A DNA stretch of 64,000 nt from an uncultured Lachnospiraceae bacterium (GTDB lineage: Bacteria > Bacillota > Clostridia > Lachnospirales > Lachnospiraceae): assembly GCA_910586255.1 (NCBI GenBank), contig CAJUHR010000015.1:32648-96647 (forward strand). Direction: 5' to 3'. Made by a program: the position numbers and the translations under genes. The stretch's first letter is position 1. Each line of letters begins with the position of its first letter. The notes under the pieces were generated by a model, which was not told the DNA's origin, ran no database searches, and saw nothing but the letters and a program-made list of their open reading frames with translations. This document shows positions 1 to 8,957 of the stretch, piece by piece.

Positions 1-854
1 AAGGTGGCCGCCATCTCCGTGTAGGACCATTTCAGCTTCAGAATCCCGTAGATGGTACACAAAATCGATACTGCCAGCACCACAAAGGACAATTTCTTTG
101 GCATATCAAATTTTAAGTTGGAATCCACCGGGATTAACAGGGAAGAGGTGTCCACATCCTTCACCAGGCTCTTGGACGGGTCAGCCTTAATTTTCTTGGC
201 GTACCGCATCACCCAGAAAAGGCTCAACGCCCAGATGATAATCAGTGCCACAAATCTCAGTTGCCAGCCGGAAAACATGGGAAGCTCAGCAATCGTGTGA
301 GAAATTCCCACAGTGTACACATTAAAGGGCGCCACCGCAAAGCTGATCAGGCAGGCAAAACCGGAAATCGCCATCCCCACCAGAGAATCATATCCCAGGG
401 AAATGGCCAGGGATATGATAATCGGTACAAAAGGAATAATATGCTCGCTCCATCCGAGAATACCGCCGAAAATGAAAAACACGATCATCACAACCGCGAT
501 GATCACCTGGCTGTTCATTTTCTCAGATGTCTTCAGCACACTGTTGATGGCAGCTCCCACGGTATCTGTTCTCTTGTAAATCTCCACGATTCCGCCGATG
601 ATCATGACGCAGAACATCATATTGGCGCTGGCCGTAAGGCCCTCGGGAACCGAGCGGAACAGATTGAAGAAGGAAATTGGCGTCCGGTCCACCGCGTGAT
701 AGCTGTCTGCTAACACCCGGGTAACGCCATCCACGGTCTCGCGCTCATAGGCGCCCGGCGATACGAAATAGGACACAATGGCACATGCCAGAACCATCAA
801 AAGAAGCGGTACAAACGGGTTCATTGTACTTGCATGTTTCTTATCTTTACTCAT
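1..854 (-). CDS. YfcC-family (DcuC-like) membrane carrier, partial
   Basis: The gene starts at the ATG at 854 behind a GGGAAAGGGG ribosome site and runs off the left edge of the window, so only about the first 284 residues are visible. The translation is strongly hydrophobic, with segments such as FVPLLLMVLACAIVSYFVSP (residues 13-32) and several further membrane spans, and it contains the run GAYERETVDGVTRVLADSYH that is typical of YfcC proteins of the C4-dicarboxylate/basic amino acid carrier superfamily. The M20 peptidase-like gene on the same strand lies upstream of it, 27 bp away, so the two are probably co-transcribed. A carrier plus hydrolase pair suggests uptake of a peptide or acylated amino acid, but the substrate is inference. 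Family assignment is fairly sure; substrate is unknown. Confidence 0.8.
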   Translation of the reverse strand, partial: MSKDKKHASTMNPFVPLLLMVLACAIVSYFVSPGAYERETVDGVTRVLADSYHAVDRTPISFFNLFRSVPEGLTASANMMFCVMIIGGIVEIYKRTDTVGAAINSVLKTSEKMNSQVIIAVVMIVFFIFGGILGWSEHIIPFVPIIISLAISLGYDSLVGMAISGFACLISFAVAPFNVYTVGISHTIAELPMFSGWQLRFVALIIIWALSLFWVMRYAKKIKADPSKSLVKDVDTSSLLIPVDSNLKFDMPKKLSFVVLAVSILCTIYGILKLKWSYTEMAAT

Positions 855-881
855 TTCTTTCCCCTTTCCCGGCAGAAAAAC

Positions 882-2000
882 CTAAAAATAGCGGATAATG
901 TTCTCTGCCAGTTCAAACATTTTCTTTACGTCCTCTACTACTACATACTCTTTAGCACTGTGTGAATGATAGATATTAAAGCCTATGGGAACGGTCCGGA
1001 TGCCCAGACGGTCGGTCCAGGTGGCATCCAGCACTCCAAAGGAACGGGCCTTTACCATGGGAATCCCGGTCCGGTCATAGATGGCCTCAAGCCGCTTTAA
1101 AATATCCGTATTTCCACTAAAATCTGCCTCCGGCACATCCTGCTCTTCCCGGTATTTGTATTTGCACTCCAGCTTTTCTGCCGTCTGCCTCACGGTCTGC
1201 CCCATCCTTGTGCGGATCTCCTCCATGATTTCCTTTCCGAAGCATCGGACCTCTACATCAAAGCGGGCATACTCGGGTACCACATTGGACGGGGATAAGG
1301 CTACCAGGTCATAGACATTGATGCTCAGATTCTCATTGATCCGGCCTGTGGGAATCTGCTGAATAATCTCCACCGCCGCCTTTAAGGCATTGACCCCCGG
1401 CTCCTCATTGCGGATCACATGAGCAGCCCGGCCGATAAGCTCCACGCTGACCTTCAGCCTGGCCGGCGTGCGCTCCAACACCTCCCCGGTAATGTAATGG
1501 TCAATGACCAGGGCTTCCTCGCTCTCAATTCCGGAATAGTCCGCATACCGGGCGCCATAAAGCCCCAGCTCCTGACATACGGTAAACAAAAGCTCTATGG
1601 GACGATGGGACGTCCCCTCCTTCCTTGCCTGGCTGATGGCCTCCATCACCACGGCTATGGCCAGCTTTCCGTCAGCACCCAGCACACTGTTGGCCCGGCT
1701 TCGGATCAGCCCGTCCTCAATATAGCTCTTCACAGGGCTCCCCGGCGTTGCCGTATCCAGATGAAACACAAACAGAAACGGCCTCTCTCCTTTTTTTCCC
1801 GGTACCCTGGCCAGAATATTCCAGCCGTCTGTCACCACCTCATTACACAAAGGCTGACGCTTAAAGGGAATCCCCATTCCCGTCAGCTCCCTCTCCATCA
1901 ATTCACAAAATGCCTTTTCGTTGTGAGATTCACTGGCGCAATCTGCATAGCGCATGAATCTTGAAACGGCTCCGTCTACTTCTATCCCTCCTCTTCCCAA
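882..2000 (-). CDS. M20-family metallopeptidase-like protein (PepT-like)
   Basis: About 370 residues, the normal length for a PepT-like M20 peptidase. Zinc-site features are visible: HLDT (about residues 80-83), the bridging Asp in GADGK (about 108-112) and CQELGLYGA (about 142-150). At the catalytic general-base position, where M20 enzymes have EE, this protein reads QE, so activity may be altered. The start is unclear: the only in-frame usual start near the beginning is a TTG at 2000 with no ribosome site, whereas a strong AGGAGGG lies inside the frame at about 1987-1993 and is followed only by ATA and GTA codons; the first ATG is codon 16. The gene is divergent from the CdaR-like regulator and lies upstream of the YfcC carrier. 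Confidence 0.75.
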   Translation of the reverse strand: MGRGGIEVDGAVSRFMRYADCASESHNEKAFCELMERELTGMGIPFKRQPLCNEVVTDGWNILARVPGKKGERPFLFVFHLDTATPGSPVKSYIEDGLIRSRANSVLGADGKLAIAVVMEAISQARKEGTSHRPIELLFTVCQELGLYGARYADYSGIESEEALVIDHYITGEVLERTPARLKVSVELIGRAAHVIRNEEPGVNALKAAVEIIQQIPTGRINENLSINVYDLVALSPSNVVPEYARFDVEVRCFGKEIMEEIRTRMGQTVRQTAEKLECKYKYREEQDVPEADFSGNTDILKRLEAIYDRTGIPMVKARSFGVLDATWTDRLGIRTVPIGFNIYHSHSAKEYVVVEDVKKMFELAENIIRYF

Positions 2001-2123
2001 ACGGTTTATAGTTAGTTTATAGATATTTTATATTTTATCATTTTATTTTTATAAATTCCATTGTACAAACCATGTAAATTTCCTGTTAATTTTTGTCTGT
2101 TTGCACAATTTTTTGACGTTATA

Positions 2124-2152
2124 TTGCGCTTTTTGATGAAATTTATTATAAT
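2124..2152 (+). promoter_or_regulatory. Promoter of the CdaR-like regulator gene
   Basis: TTGCGC (2124-2129) and TATAAT (2147-2152) are separated by 17 bp in the AT-rich divergent intergenic region, about 70 bp before the regulator start. The -10 is consensus and the -35 is weak, as expected for a regulated promoter. Confidence 0.55.
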
Positions 2153-2220
2153 AAATTCAAATAAATGCAATCGGCTCCTTCGCCCAGGGTCCTTTTGCTT
2201 TTTCAATTTTGGAGATTGCT

Positions 2221-3306
2221 ATGTTTGATAATAAAATCATGTACGAGATCGTGGAAAAACTCCAGGAGGGGCTCTCCGTGCCCATCAGCATCTGTGATGT
2301 GAGCGGGCGGGTCATGGTATCAACCGACTCCTCCTCCATCGGCAACATGAATCTGTTAGCCATCAAGGCGCTCAACATCAACAGCCGGGTCTTCTCTTCC
2401 CCGGACAATCCTGTCCAAAAGGCAGGCGCCGCTATGCCCCTTACCCTTGAAGGCCACCGGATCGGCGCCGTGGTGGTGGAGCAGTCCGGTTCCCCTGCCT
2501 CCTGCCAGTCGGAGCTTTTAGCCAAAACCATCGAAATCCTTTACCAGGAAATATCCCTGTCCAGAAAGCAGCAGAACCGTTCTCAGGAGAGAGACCAGTT
2601 TCTCTATGAATGGCTTCATCTCCAGTCCGGCTACACGGACAATTTTATCAAACGGGGAGAGCTTTTAGGCATTGACATTACCGGCCCTCAGACTGTGCTG
2701 GTGATGGAAAGGGAGCCGGAGCATGTCTTTGTCTCCGCTTCCATTTTTTTAAATCTTATGGACGAGGAGGACATTCTGCTGCCCCTTTCCTCCGACCGGT
2801 TTCTTCTGATTTTGAAGGCAAATGAGCACCTTGAAAGGAAATACCACCGGCTCCTCTCCGCCGGCGCCAAATGCCACACCGGCATCTGTGCCGGAGAGCT
2901 TCATCTTCACTCGGCCTACCAGGCTGCCTTAGAGAGCATGATGCTTGGCAGGCAGCTTTTTCCCGATCAGTATGTCCATGACTATGGGCAGATGAAACTG
3001 GCCATCGCCCTGTCCCGGCTTGACCTTCCAGGCTTAGAGGACGCCTTTGCCCGGCTGGCTGACAAGGGAAAAACCGCCCAGCTGGCCGAGACTGTCATTG
3101 CCTACCTCCAGCTAAACGGCGACATACGGAAAATCTGCGAAAAGCTCCACATTCACCGCAACAGCATTCCCTACCGCCTGCGGCGCATTCAGGAGCTGTG
3201 CGGCAAAAATCTTACAGATTCCTATGACCTTCTGTATCTGTACGCATCCATGATCCGGTATGTGGCACTTCACGGAGAAACTGTTGACAATTATTGTCTG
3301 AAATAG
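2221..3306 (+). CDS. CdaR/PucR-type sugar-diacid regulator
   Basis: A 361-residue regulator. The start is taken at the ATG at 2221, six bases after GGAG. The N-terminal part (IVEKLQEGLSVPISICDVSG, about residues 8-27) resembles the diacid-recognition domain of CdaR; the C-terminus (about residues 300-350) carries the PucR-type helix-turn-helix with LHIHRNSIPYRLRRIQELCG. Regulators of this family sense small carboxylates or amino acid derivatives and usually activate neighbouring uptake and catabolic genes. Its divergent position makes the M20/YfcC pair the likely target. Family is well supported; the effector is unknown. Confidence 0.85.
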   Translation: MFDNKIMYEIVEKLQEGLSVPISICDVSGRVMVSTDSSSIGNMNLLAIKALNINSRVFSSPDNPVQKAGAAMPLTLEGHRIGAVVVEQSGSPASCQSELLAKTIEILYQEISLSRKQQNRSQERDQFLYEWLHLQSGYTDNFIKRGELLGIDITGPQTVLVMEREPEHVFVSASIFLNLMDEEDILLPLSSDRFLLILKANEHLERKYHRLLSAGAKCHTGICAGELHLHSAYQAALESMMLGRQLFPDQYVHDYGQMKLAIALSRLDLPGLEDAFARLADKGKTAQLAETVIAYLQLNGDIRKICEKLHIHRNSIPYRLRRIQELCGKNLTDSYDLLYLYASMIRYVALHGETVDNYCLK

Positions 3307-3369
3307 TAGAATAGTCAGCACGCTAACAGATATTTATCATTGACCATTTCCTTAAGAAAGGAGTATTAT

Positions 3370-4740
3370 ATGCCTCAGCCAACCACACAAGCCGGGCAGA
3401 ACCGGATGGGCACCATGCCTGTCAACCGTCTGCTCATCACCATGTCCCTGCCTATGATCATTTCCATGCTGGTTCAGGCCATGTACAATATTATTGACAG
3501 CATCTTTGTATCCCGCATCAACGAGGCGGCCCTGGCTGCAATTTCCATGGCCTTCCCCATCCAGAGCCTGATGATAGCCGTCTCCTCCGGCACCTGCGTG
3601 GGTGTCAACGCGCTGCTGTCCCGCTCCTTGGGAGAGCAGAACCCGAAAGAAGCCCAGAAAGCTGCCCAGAACGGAATCTTTCTTGCCATCATAGGAGCCC
3701 TGGTTTTTGCCCTGTTCGGTATGTTTGCCTCCCGGCTTTATTTCGCCAGCCAGACCGATGACCCGGAGATCATTGCCTACGGCATCGAGTACCTGCAGAT
3801 CTGCCTGATATTTTCCCTCGGATTTTTAATGGAAATGATGCTGGAACGGATCATGCAGTCCACCGGGCGGACCATCTACAACATGTTCTCCCAGGGCCTT
3901 GGCGCCATCACCAATATTATCCTGGACCCGATCATGATATTCGGCCTGTGGGGCTTTCCGGCCATGGGCATCCGGGGCGCCGCCATTGCCACGGTTACCG
4001 GTCAGTTCCTTGCCATGTTTATCTCCCTGTTCTGCAATATCCGATGGAATACGGATGTCAGCATCCGCATGAAGGGATTTTCCCCAGACCGGCGAATCAT
4101 CGGCATCATCTATGCCGTGGGGCTTCCCTCCATTGTCATGCAGTCCATCTCCTCAGTGATGACCTACGGCATGAACAAGATCCTGGGCGCCTTCTCCTCC
4201 ACGGCTGTCACTGTTTTCGGTGTGTACTTTAAGCTGCAGAGCTTTATCTTCATGCCGGTATTCGGCCTCAACAACGGGATGATCCCCATTATTGCCTACA
4301 ACTATGGGGCCAGAAACAAAAAACGTATCATGGACACAGCCCGTTTAAGCATCTTTATCGCAGTGGGGATTATGCTGGTGGGTCTTGCCATCTTCCAGCT
4401 GTTCACCCCTCAGCTTCTTCTCCTGTTTGACGCCTCGGAGCACATGCTCGAAATCGGCGTGCCGGCCCTGCGGCTCATCAGCTTAAGCTTCCTCTTTGCC
4501 GGCTACTGCATTATTGTCGGCTCCGTATTTCAGGCTCTGGGCAACGGCGTATACAGCCTTATGGTCTCTGTGGCCAGACAGCTTTTGTGTATCCTTCCTA
4601 TCGCCTGGCTCTTTGCCAGGCTGTGGGGACTTCACGCGGTGTGGTACTCCTTCCCCTTGGCGGAAATCACCTCGGTGGTCATGAGCACCATTCTTTTCAA
4701 GCGGATTTACAATGAGAAAATCAAGAATCTCGGGAAGTAA
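3370..4740 (+). CDS. MATE-family multidrug/cation exporter
   Basis: A 456-residue integral membrane protein of the usual MATE length with about twelve hydrophobic segments in two homologous halves; NRLLITMSLPMIISMLVQAM (about residues 19-38) and the second-half counterpart ending near NNGMIPIIAYNYGARN (about 310-325) are typical of the family. MATE proteins export organic cations or drugs using a sodium or proton gradient. The start is chosen at 3370 because AAGGAG lies seven bases upstream; longer in-frame starts have no ribosome site. It follows the CdaR-like gene by 63 bp on the same strand, so read-through is possible. Substrate not predictable. Confidence 0.9.
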   Translation: MPQPTTQAGQNRMGTMPVNRLLITMSLPMIISMLVQAMYNIIDSIFVSRINEAALAAISMAFPIQSLMIAVSSGTCVGVNALLSRSLGEQNPKEAQKAAQNGIFLAIIGALVFALFGMFASRLYFASQTDDPEIIAYGIEYLQICLIFSLGFLMEMMLERIMQSTGRTIYNMFSQGLGAITNIILDPIMIFGLWGFPAMGIRGAAIATVTGQFLAMFISLFCNIRWNTDVSIRMKGFSPDRRIIGIIYAVGLPSIVMQSISSVMTYGMNKILGAFSSTAVTVFGVYFKLQSFIFMPVFGLNNGMIPIIAYNYGARNKKRIMDTARLSIFIAVGIMLVGLAIFQLFTPQLLLLFDASEHMLEIGVPALRLISLSFLFAGYCIIVGSVFQALGNGVYSLMVSVARQLLCILPIAWLFARLWGLHAVWYSFPLAEITSVVMSTILFKRIYNEKIKNLGK

Positions 4741-4824
4741 TTGTCAAACCCTTGTCTGAACCGATGGGAATAATCAGGAAAAATCAGACATATATTTATT
4801 GGAGTGTTCTCCGGGAGAAATCTT

Positions 4825-5379
4825 ATGTCAGCTTTGGAGCTTTTCATTATCGCAGTAGGTCTCTCCATGGACGCCTTTGCCGTATCCGTCTGCAAAGGCC
4901 TTTCCATGGGGAAAATGCATATAAAAAATGCCCTGATTGTGGGGCTTTATTTTGGAGGGTTCCAGGCCATGATGCCTGCCCTGGGATACCTTCTGGGCAG
5001 CCATTTCAAGGAGGCCATCACTGCCTATGATCACTGGATCGCCTTTTCCCTTTTGGGAATCATCGGATTCAACATGATACGTGAGGCGCTAAACAAGGAG
5101 GAAGAAACCTGCAGCGCCTCCTTAGCCATAGGAGATATGGTGATTCTGGCTATTGCCACCAGCATTGACGCTCTGGCCGTGGGGGTAACCTTTGCCTTTC
5201 TCCAGGTGCGCATTGTCCCTGCCGTGTCTTTCATCGGTGCCACTACGTTTGTACTGTCGGTTATTGGTGTGAAAATCGGAACAGTCTTTGGCTGCCGCTA
5301 CAAATCCCGGGCAGAGCTTACCGGCGGGGTGATTCTGATTCTGATGGGGTGTAAGATATTGGTTGAGCATTTGATGTAG
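4825..5379 (+). CDS. mntP: Manganese efflux pump MntP
   Basis: 184 residues with six hydrophobic segments, as in MntP. The two repeat halves each carry the family signature: AVGLSMDAFAVSVCKGL near the N-terminus (about residues 9-25) and IATSIDALAVGVTFAFL (about 110-126), including the conserved Asp residues that bind the metal. MntP exports Mn2+ and protects from manganese excess. The start at 4825 follows GGGAG at normal spacing. It lies 84 bp after the MATE gene. No manganese riboswitch fits in the short leader. Identification is firm. Confidence 0.93.
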   Translation: MSALELFIIAVGLSMDAFAVSVCKGLSMGKMHIKNALIVGLYFGGFQAMMPALGYLLGSHFKEAITAYDHWIAFSLLGIIGFNMIREALNKEEETCSASLAIGDMVILAIATSIDALAVGVTFAFLQVRIVPAVSFIGATTFVLSVIGVKIGTVFGCRYKSRAELTGGVILILMGCKILVEHLM

Positions 5380-5400
5380 GATGGGTGGGAAAAAATCAGG

Positions 5401-5446
5401 GTTGCTGTTCAGACCGGGCATCATGACGCTGCTGCTGAACAGTAAC
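5401..5446. repeat. Short palindromic repeat, GTTACTGTTCAG family
   Basis: GTTGCTGTTCAG (5401-5412) and CTGAACAGTAAC (5435-5446) form a near-perfect inverted repeat with one mismatch around a 22-bp centre. The ends match those of several other intergenic repeats in this window. It follows mntP and is succeeded by a T-rich stretch, so it could also end mntP transcription. Confidence 0.6.
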
Positions 5447-5580
5447 TTTTATTTGTAAAATCATTGCCAATATCTTTTTTCCATGGTATCCTCTCTTTAT
5501 CTTTTTATCAAAGATTCTAGTGGATTCTCACCATATGTTCCATTTTAATTTTCACTTTATTTTCATGGAGGTACACGCCT

Positions 5581-6648
5581 ATGGCAGCAAAAAAAGTCAC
5601 ACAAAGCACACAAACCAATGCAATGCTTCCGTCACTATTGGACCTGCACACCTGGCAATCACCGCCGGAAACCGAAGAAGAGACTCTCGCCCTTCTTGAA
5701 GCCTCTCCTCTTCTGTATGGAAACTATCATTCCTTAAGTTCTGAGTGGCAACAACGATTTCTGGATTTTTGCCAGGGGAAAAAGTCCCTTCCTCTCACCT
5801 ATGATCCCTTTTTCAAACGCATTTTCCATCCTGACATTCACCCAGACCGTCTGTCCCGGCTTATTTCCAGCATCTTGGGAATATCTGTCAAGGTTCTCCA
5901 TCTGCTCCCCAACGAAGACAGCATCATTGAGGGAGGTACACTGTTAATCATGGATCTTTTAGGAGAGCTGGAAGACGGCTCCCTCATTGATGTTGAAATC
6001 CAAAAGCAGGGATATGCCTTTTTGGCAGAGCGGATCTCCTGTTACTCTTCGGATCTGGTCATGCGCCAGTATGCCAGAGTAAAGGGAATACGTGGAAAAG
6101 CCTTTACTTATCGGGACATTAAGAAAGTATATGTAATTGTATTTTTTGAAAAAAGTACCAAGGTGTTCCACCAAATTCCTGATGCCTGCCTCCACTATAG
6201 AAAGACGGTTTTCGACACAGGGTTAGGTCTTGAGCTTTTGCAGGAATATTGCCTGATAGCTCTTGACGTTTTCCGAAAATTACCATATCCTAAAGTCAGA
6301 GATGAACAAAGTGCATGGCTGTCACTACTGACTACGGAAAATCCAGAAGATGCCAAAGAGCTGATTTCTGAATATCCATGGCTCCGGGAGATTTATGAGG
6401 AAACTGCCATGCTACGCCAAAAACCGGAGGAGGTGCTGGGGATGTTTTCGGAAGCATTAAAAATACTGGATCAGAACACTGTCAAATATATGATTGAGGA
6501 ACTTCAGAAAGAAATTGAGGAAAAAGATGCTGTGATTGCTGCTGTAACAAAGGAAAAAGAAGACGCAATTGCTGCAGCTGCAAAAGAAACGGATGCTGAG
6601 CTTGCCGCTCTCAGAAAGCAATTAGAGCATTACAAAAAATTACAGTAA
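5581..6648 (+). CDS. Rpn-family nuclease/transposase-like protein
   Basis: A 355-residue protein. The central part (about residues 75-250) has the features of Rpn-family PD-(D/E)XK proteins: YDPFFKRIFHPD, then LIMDLLGELEDGSLIDVEIQ with the D...ExQ catalytic pattern (about residues 121-140), then ERISCYSSDLVMRQY. The C-terminus (about 290-355) is a charged coiled coil. Rpn proteins are DNA endonucleases that promote RecA-independent recombination in E. coli; many Firmicute genomes carry multiple copies. The start follows GGAGG. It stands alone and is closed by a clear terminator. Biological role here is unknown. Confidence 0.8.
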   Translation: MAAKKVTQSTQTNAMLPSLLDLHTWQSPPETEEETLALLEASPLLYGNYHSLSSEWQQRFLDFCQGKKSLPLTYDPFFKRIFHPDIHPDRLSRLISSILGISVKVLHLLPNEDSIIEGGTLLIMDLLGELEDGSLIDVEIQKQGYAFLAERISCYSSDLVMRQYARVKGIRGKAFTYRDIKKVYVIVFFEKSTKVFHQIPDACLHYRKTVFDTGLGLELLQEYCLIALDVFRKLPYPKVRDEQSAWLSLLTTENPEDAKELISEYPWLREIYEETAMLRQKPEEVLGMFSEALKILDQNTVKYMIEELQKEIEEKDAVIAAVTKEKEDAIAAAAKETDAELAALRKQLEHYKKLQ

Positions 6649-6654
6649 AAAAGA

Positions 6655-6691
6655 GAGGAGAAGAGCTACGTACCCTTCTCCTCCCCTTTTT
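6655..6691 (+). terminator. Rho-independent terminator of the Rpn-family gene
   Basis: Perfect 9-bp stem GAGGAGAAG (6655-6663) / CTTCTCCTC (6675-6683) followed by CCCTTTTT, beginning 7 bp after the stop codon. Confidence 0.85.
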
Positions 6692-6723
6692 CCTGCTATA
6701 CAAATTTGACAGAAACATACTAT

Positions 6724-7365
6724 CTAATATTCACGATATCTGGCGGAAGGAGCCTGGATGCTGGATATAGTTTTGGGATTTACCAGTATTTTTACATCTG
6801 TAATATAGGCTATATGGTAGCTGGATATTTTTCTTTTCTTCAAATCTGCAAGAATCCTGTCTTTGTTCTCCATCATCAGACCGAAATCACTGCCTATATA
6901 CTCTGCTTCCATCTGCAGGCATATAAGTTTTTTAGGGGTGATGTTTTCTGTTTCATTTTCTGTTTCAGATACGGTTTCCGGCTCTTCGTTCAGTGTCTCC
7001 TGCTCTTCCTCCTGCTGATATTCTTCATCCACAGCCTCCGGATCCAGTTCTTCCCAAAATGACAGAGCAGGCTTCATTGTCTTTTTGTTGTATGTCACCA
7101 CATACCGGATGATTCCCTGTGGTACGGAGCTGTCCTCCACCACCACCGCATCCCGGTCCCGATAGCCCCGAATAATACGAATCTTCTCACAGGACGGATC
7201 AAAGGCATAATCTAACTCCTGCACCACCAGATTTTCCTGCCCGATCTCCTTCTCACCGACATAGGTCAGGGATGAATATTCTACCAATGCCACTCCTGTG
7301 CCGATCCCGCCTAAAAGGATGCCTCCTAAAAATATTCCTGTCAAAATTTTCTGACTCCTATGCAT
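6724..7365 (-). CDS. Membrane-anchored hypothetical protein, third gene of padR operon
   Basis: 213 residues that I do not recognise. One N-terminal hydrophobic segment (about residues 8-29, ILTGIFLGGILLGGIGTGVA) suggests a signal anchor; the rest is predicted outside the membrane. A very acidic Glu-rich stretch (about residues 108-142) separates two small domains. The start overlaps the end of the DUF1700 gene by 8 bp, so the two are translationally coupled. In many Firmicutes the third position after padR and a DUF1700 gene is held by a DUF4097-type extracytoplasmic protein; this one has no clear similarity to that family by eye. Confidence 0.7.
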   Translation of the reverse strand: MHRSQKILTGIFLGGILLGGIGTGVALVEYSSLTYVGEKEIGQENLVVQELDYAFDPSCEKIRIIRGYRDRDAVVVEDSSVPQGIIRYVVTYNKKTMKPALSFWEELDPEAVDEEYQQEEEQETLNEEPETVSETENETENITPKKLICLQMEAEYIGSDFGLMMENKDRILADLKKRKISSYHIAYITDVKILVNPKTISSIQAPSARYREY

Positions 7366-8530
7366 CTTCTCTGCCCTCCGTCATATTGTTCTCCACAACA
7401 CTTTTGCTTTCCCGTTCTTTTTGTTCGGATTCTTCCAGGCCTTTCGGGCAATCTGTTTTTCGTTCCCCTCCGTTCGTACCGCTCTTTATATTCCTTTCAC
7501 TGACAATATGCTTTGCACCTTGTTCTGCGCTCGCTCCGCCATCGGTATATCTTGTACTTTGTCCTGCATCTGATCCTCCGGCTATATGCGCCGCGCCCTG
7601 CCCTGCACCCGCTCTGCAGCCTGTACTCCCTGTGTCCGTCTTTCTCCACAGAAAGGTCATGCCCAGGCCTGCCGCGGAGAAAAAGCACAGAACCAGTCCC
7701 AGACATCCCAAGGTCACACCTGCCAAAGGATAACGCTGCATCAAAAGAACTGCCAACATTCCCAGCATATACAGACTGATAAGACCGCAGCCGCCGCTAA
7801 ACAGTACAAAGCACACCCAGCTGCCATTCCATATCATGCGAATCCCCCACAGAGCCGCCCTGCCTGCCAACCGGCATATTTCTAAGATCAGCCATACAAG
7901 CCTTCTAAGTAAGGAGCCCATTCCCCCATATATGAGCCTTTTCGGGGATTTATGGCTTATCCGCCTGGATAGATTGCCTACAGATGCATTGCTTCTGCAA
8001 TCCACGCTCCGTCCTTCCTTCTTAATGATGAGGCCGGAATCCTCTTCCATGTCATTCTCCTGACAATCCGGCTCATTCTTCCTGTCTGCCACATTCTCAT
8101 CACTCCGCTCTTCCCACTGCTTTTTCATCCATCTAAACGGCCTTACAACTTGATTTTTACAGAATACAAGAACGCTCCACAAAACATTCCCCAGACTGCC
8201 TATTCCGCTTATGAGGGATATCCCAGTTCCTTGGCACAGGTTCTTTATTTCTTGGAGCGCCTTCCCGTCCTCTCCTTTTCGGGAAAAGGCGGCCCCTCTG
8301 CCAGTCTTTGACTTTGATGCGTAATCCGCCCGGACATGATATGCCTCCAGAATGTCCGCCGCCAATTCATTTAAACTTCCGAAATCCGCAATGGCTTCCT
8401 CCTCTGTCAGGCCGTTTTTTAGCTTCATATCAATGTGCTGCTCATACTCGCTGACAATATCCTCCAGCTCGTCCTCCTGAAGCACGGACAGAGCCTGCCT
8501 CAGCTCGCTGATAAATGTCTTTTTATCCAT
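7358..8530 (-). CDS. DUF1700 (HAAS) membrane protein
   Basis: 390 residues. The N-terminus (about residues 1-70) is a HAAS/DUF1700 domain: MDKKTFISELRQALSVL, EYEQHIDMKLKNGLTEEEAI. Hydrophobic segments fall at about residues 205-300. An unusually long tail with short Gly/Ala-rich repeats of the type AGQGAAHIAGGSDAGQS (about 310-350) follows and is probably poorly ordered. Its start overlaps the end of padR by 8 bp. DUF1700 proteins are nearly always coupled to PadR repressors and are thought to work with them in envelope-linked signalling; the mechanism is not established. Confidence 0.85.
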   Translation of the reverse strand: MDKKTFISELRQALSVLQEDELEDIVSEYEQHIDMKLKNGLTEEEAIADFGSLNELAADILEAYHVRADYASKSKTGRGAAFSRKGEDGKALQEIKNLCQGTGISLISGIGSLGNVLWSVLVFCKNQVVRPFRWMKKQWEERSDENVADRKNEPDCQENDMEEDSGLIIKKEGRSVDCRSNASVGNLSRRISHKSPKRLIYGGMGSLLRRLVWLILEICRLAGRAALWGIRMIWNGSWVCFVLFSGGCGLISLYMLGMLAVLLMQRYPLAGVTLGCLGLVLCFFSAAGLGMTFLWRKTDTGSTGCRAGAGQGAAHIAGGSDAGQSTRYTDGGASAEQGAKHIVSERNIKSGTNGGERKTDCPKGLEESEQKERESKSVVENNMTEGREDA

Positions 8531-8843
8531 GTCTGCATTCCTCCAAAAAACTGCCTACTTTTTCCGTCAGTTCATTCCATTCTCTCTCCAATGTATCCCG
8601 GTACAGCACGCCGGCTGCCGTCAGGTGATAGTATTTCCTGGGAGGGCCCTCTGTAGATTCCCGAAGATAGGTCTCAAAATAATGTTCATTGGTCAAGCGC
8701 TTCAGCAACGGATAGATCGTGCCTTCATTTACATCCACAACCTTTGAGACCTCCTCCACCAGCTCATAGCCGTACATGTCCCTCTGCCGGACAGATTCCA
8801 GCACAATCAGCTCCAGGACGCCTTTTTTAAACTGGGCATTCAT
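8523..8843 (-). CDS. PadR-family transcriptional repressor
   Basis: 106 residues, the usual size of a short PadR. The winged helix is clear: MNAQFKKGVLELIVLESV, then RQRDMYGYELVEEV, NEGTIYPLLKRL and PRKYYHLTAAG. The start at 8843 is chosen because it gives the standard PadR N-terminus and follows GGAAAGG, although the spacing is long. First gene of a three-gene overlapping operon with DUF1700 and a membrane-anchored protein. PadR proteins commonly repress their own operon, and the promoter just upstream contains repeated TAGTA motifs. Confidence 0.93.
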   Translation of the reverse strand: MNAQFKKGVLELIVLESVRQRDMYGYELVEEVSKVVDVNEGTIYPLLKRLTNEHYFETYLRESTEGPPRKYYHLTAAGVLYRDTLEREWNELTEKVGSFLEECRHG

Positions 8844-8898
8844 ATGTTTTATGCCTTTCCGCAGTATCCTGCCTTGCTTTATGTCATTGCATAATACT

Positions 8899-8927
8899 AT
8901 ATTACACCTACTACTATGTATTGTCAA
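8899..8927 (-). promoter_or_regulatory. Promoter of the padR operon
   Basis: On the minus strand, TTGACA (8927-8922) and TAATAT (8904-8899) are separated by 17 bp. The spacer holds ACATAGTAGTAGG and the -10 flank reads ATATAGTATTA, so direct and imperfect inverted ATAGTA motifs overlap the promoter, as expected for PadR autoregulation. Confidence 0.75.
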
Positions 8928-8957
8928 GTACTAACTTTTTTATAATAGCATAAAATA

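Noticed and set aside
2012..2206. 64-codon minus-strand frame in the divergent promoter region
   Set aside because: AT-rich, Lys/Asn/Ile-biased translation without ribosome site; better explained as promoter DNA.
4741..4824. Manganese riboswitch before mntP
   Set aside because: Only 84 bp separate the genes and the yybP-ykoY core motifs are not present.
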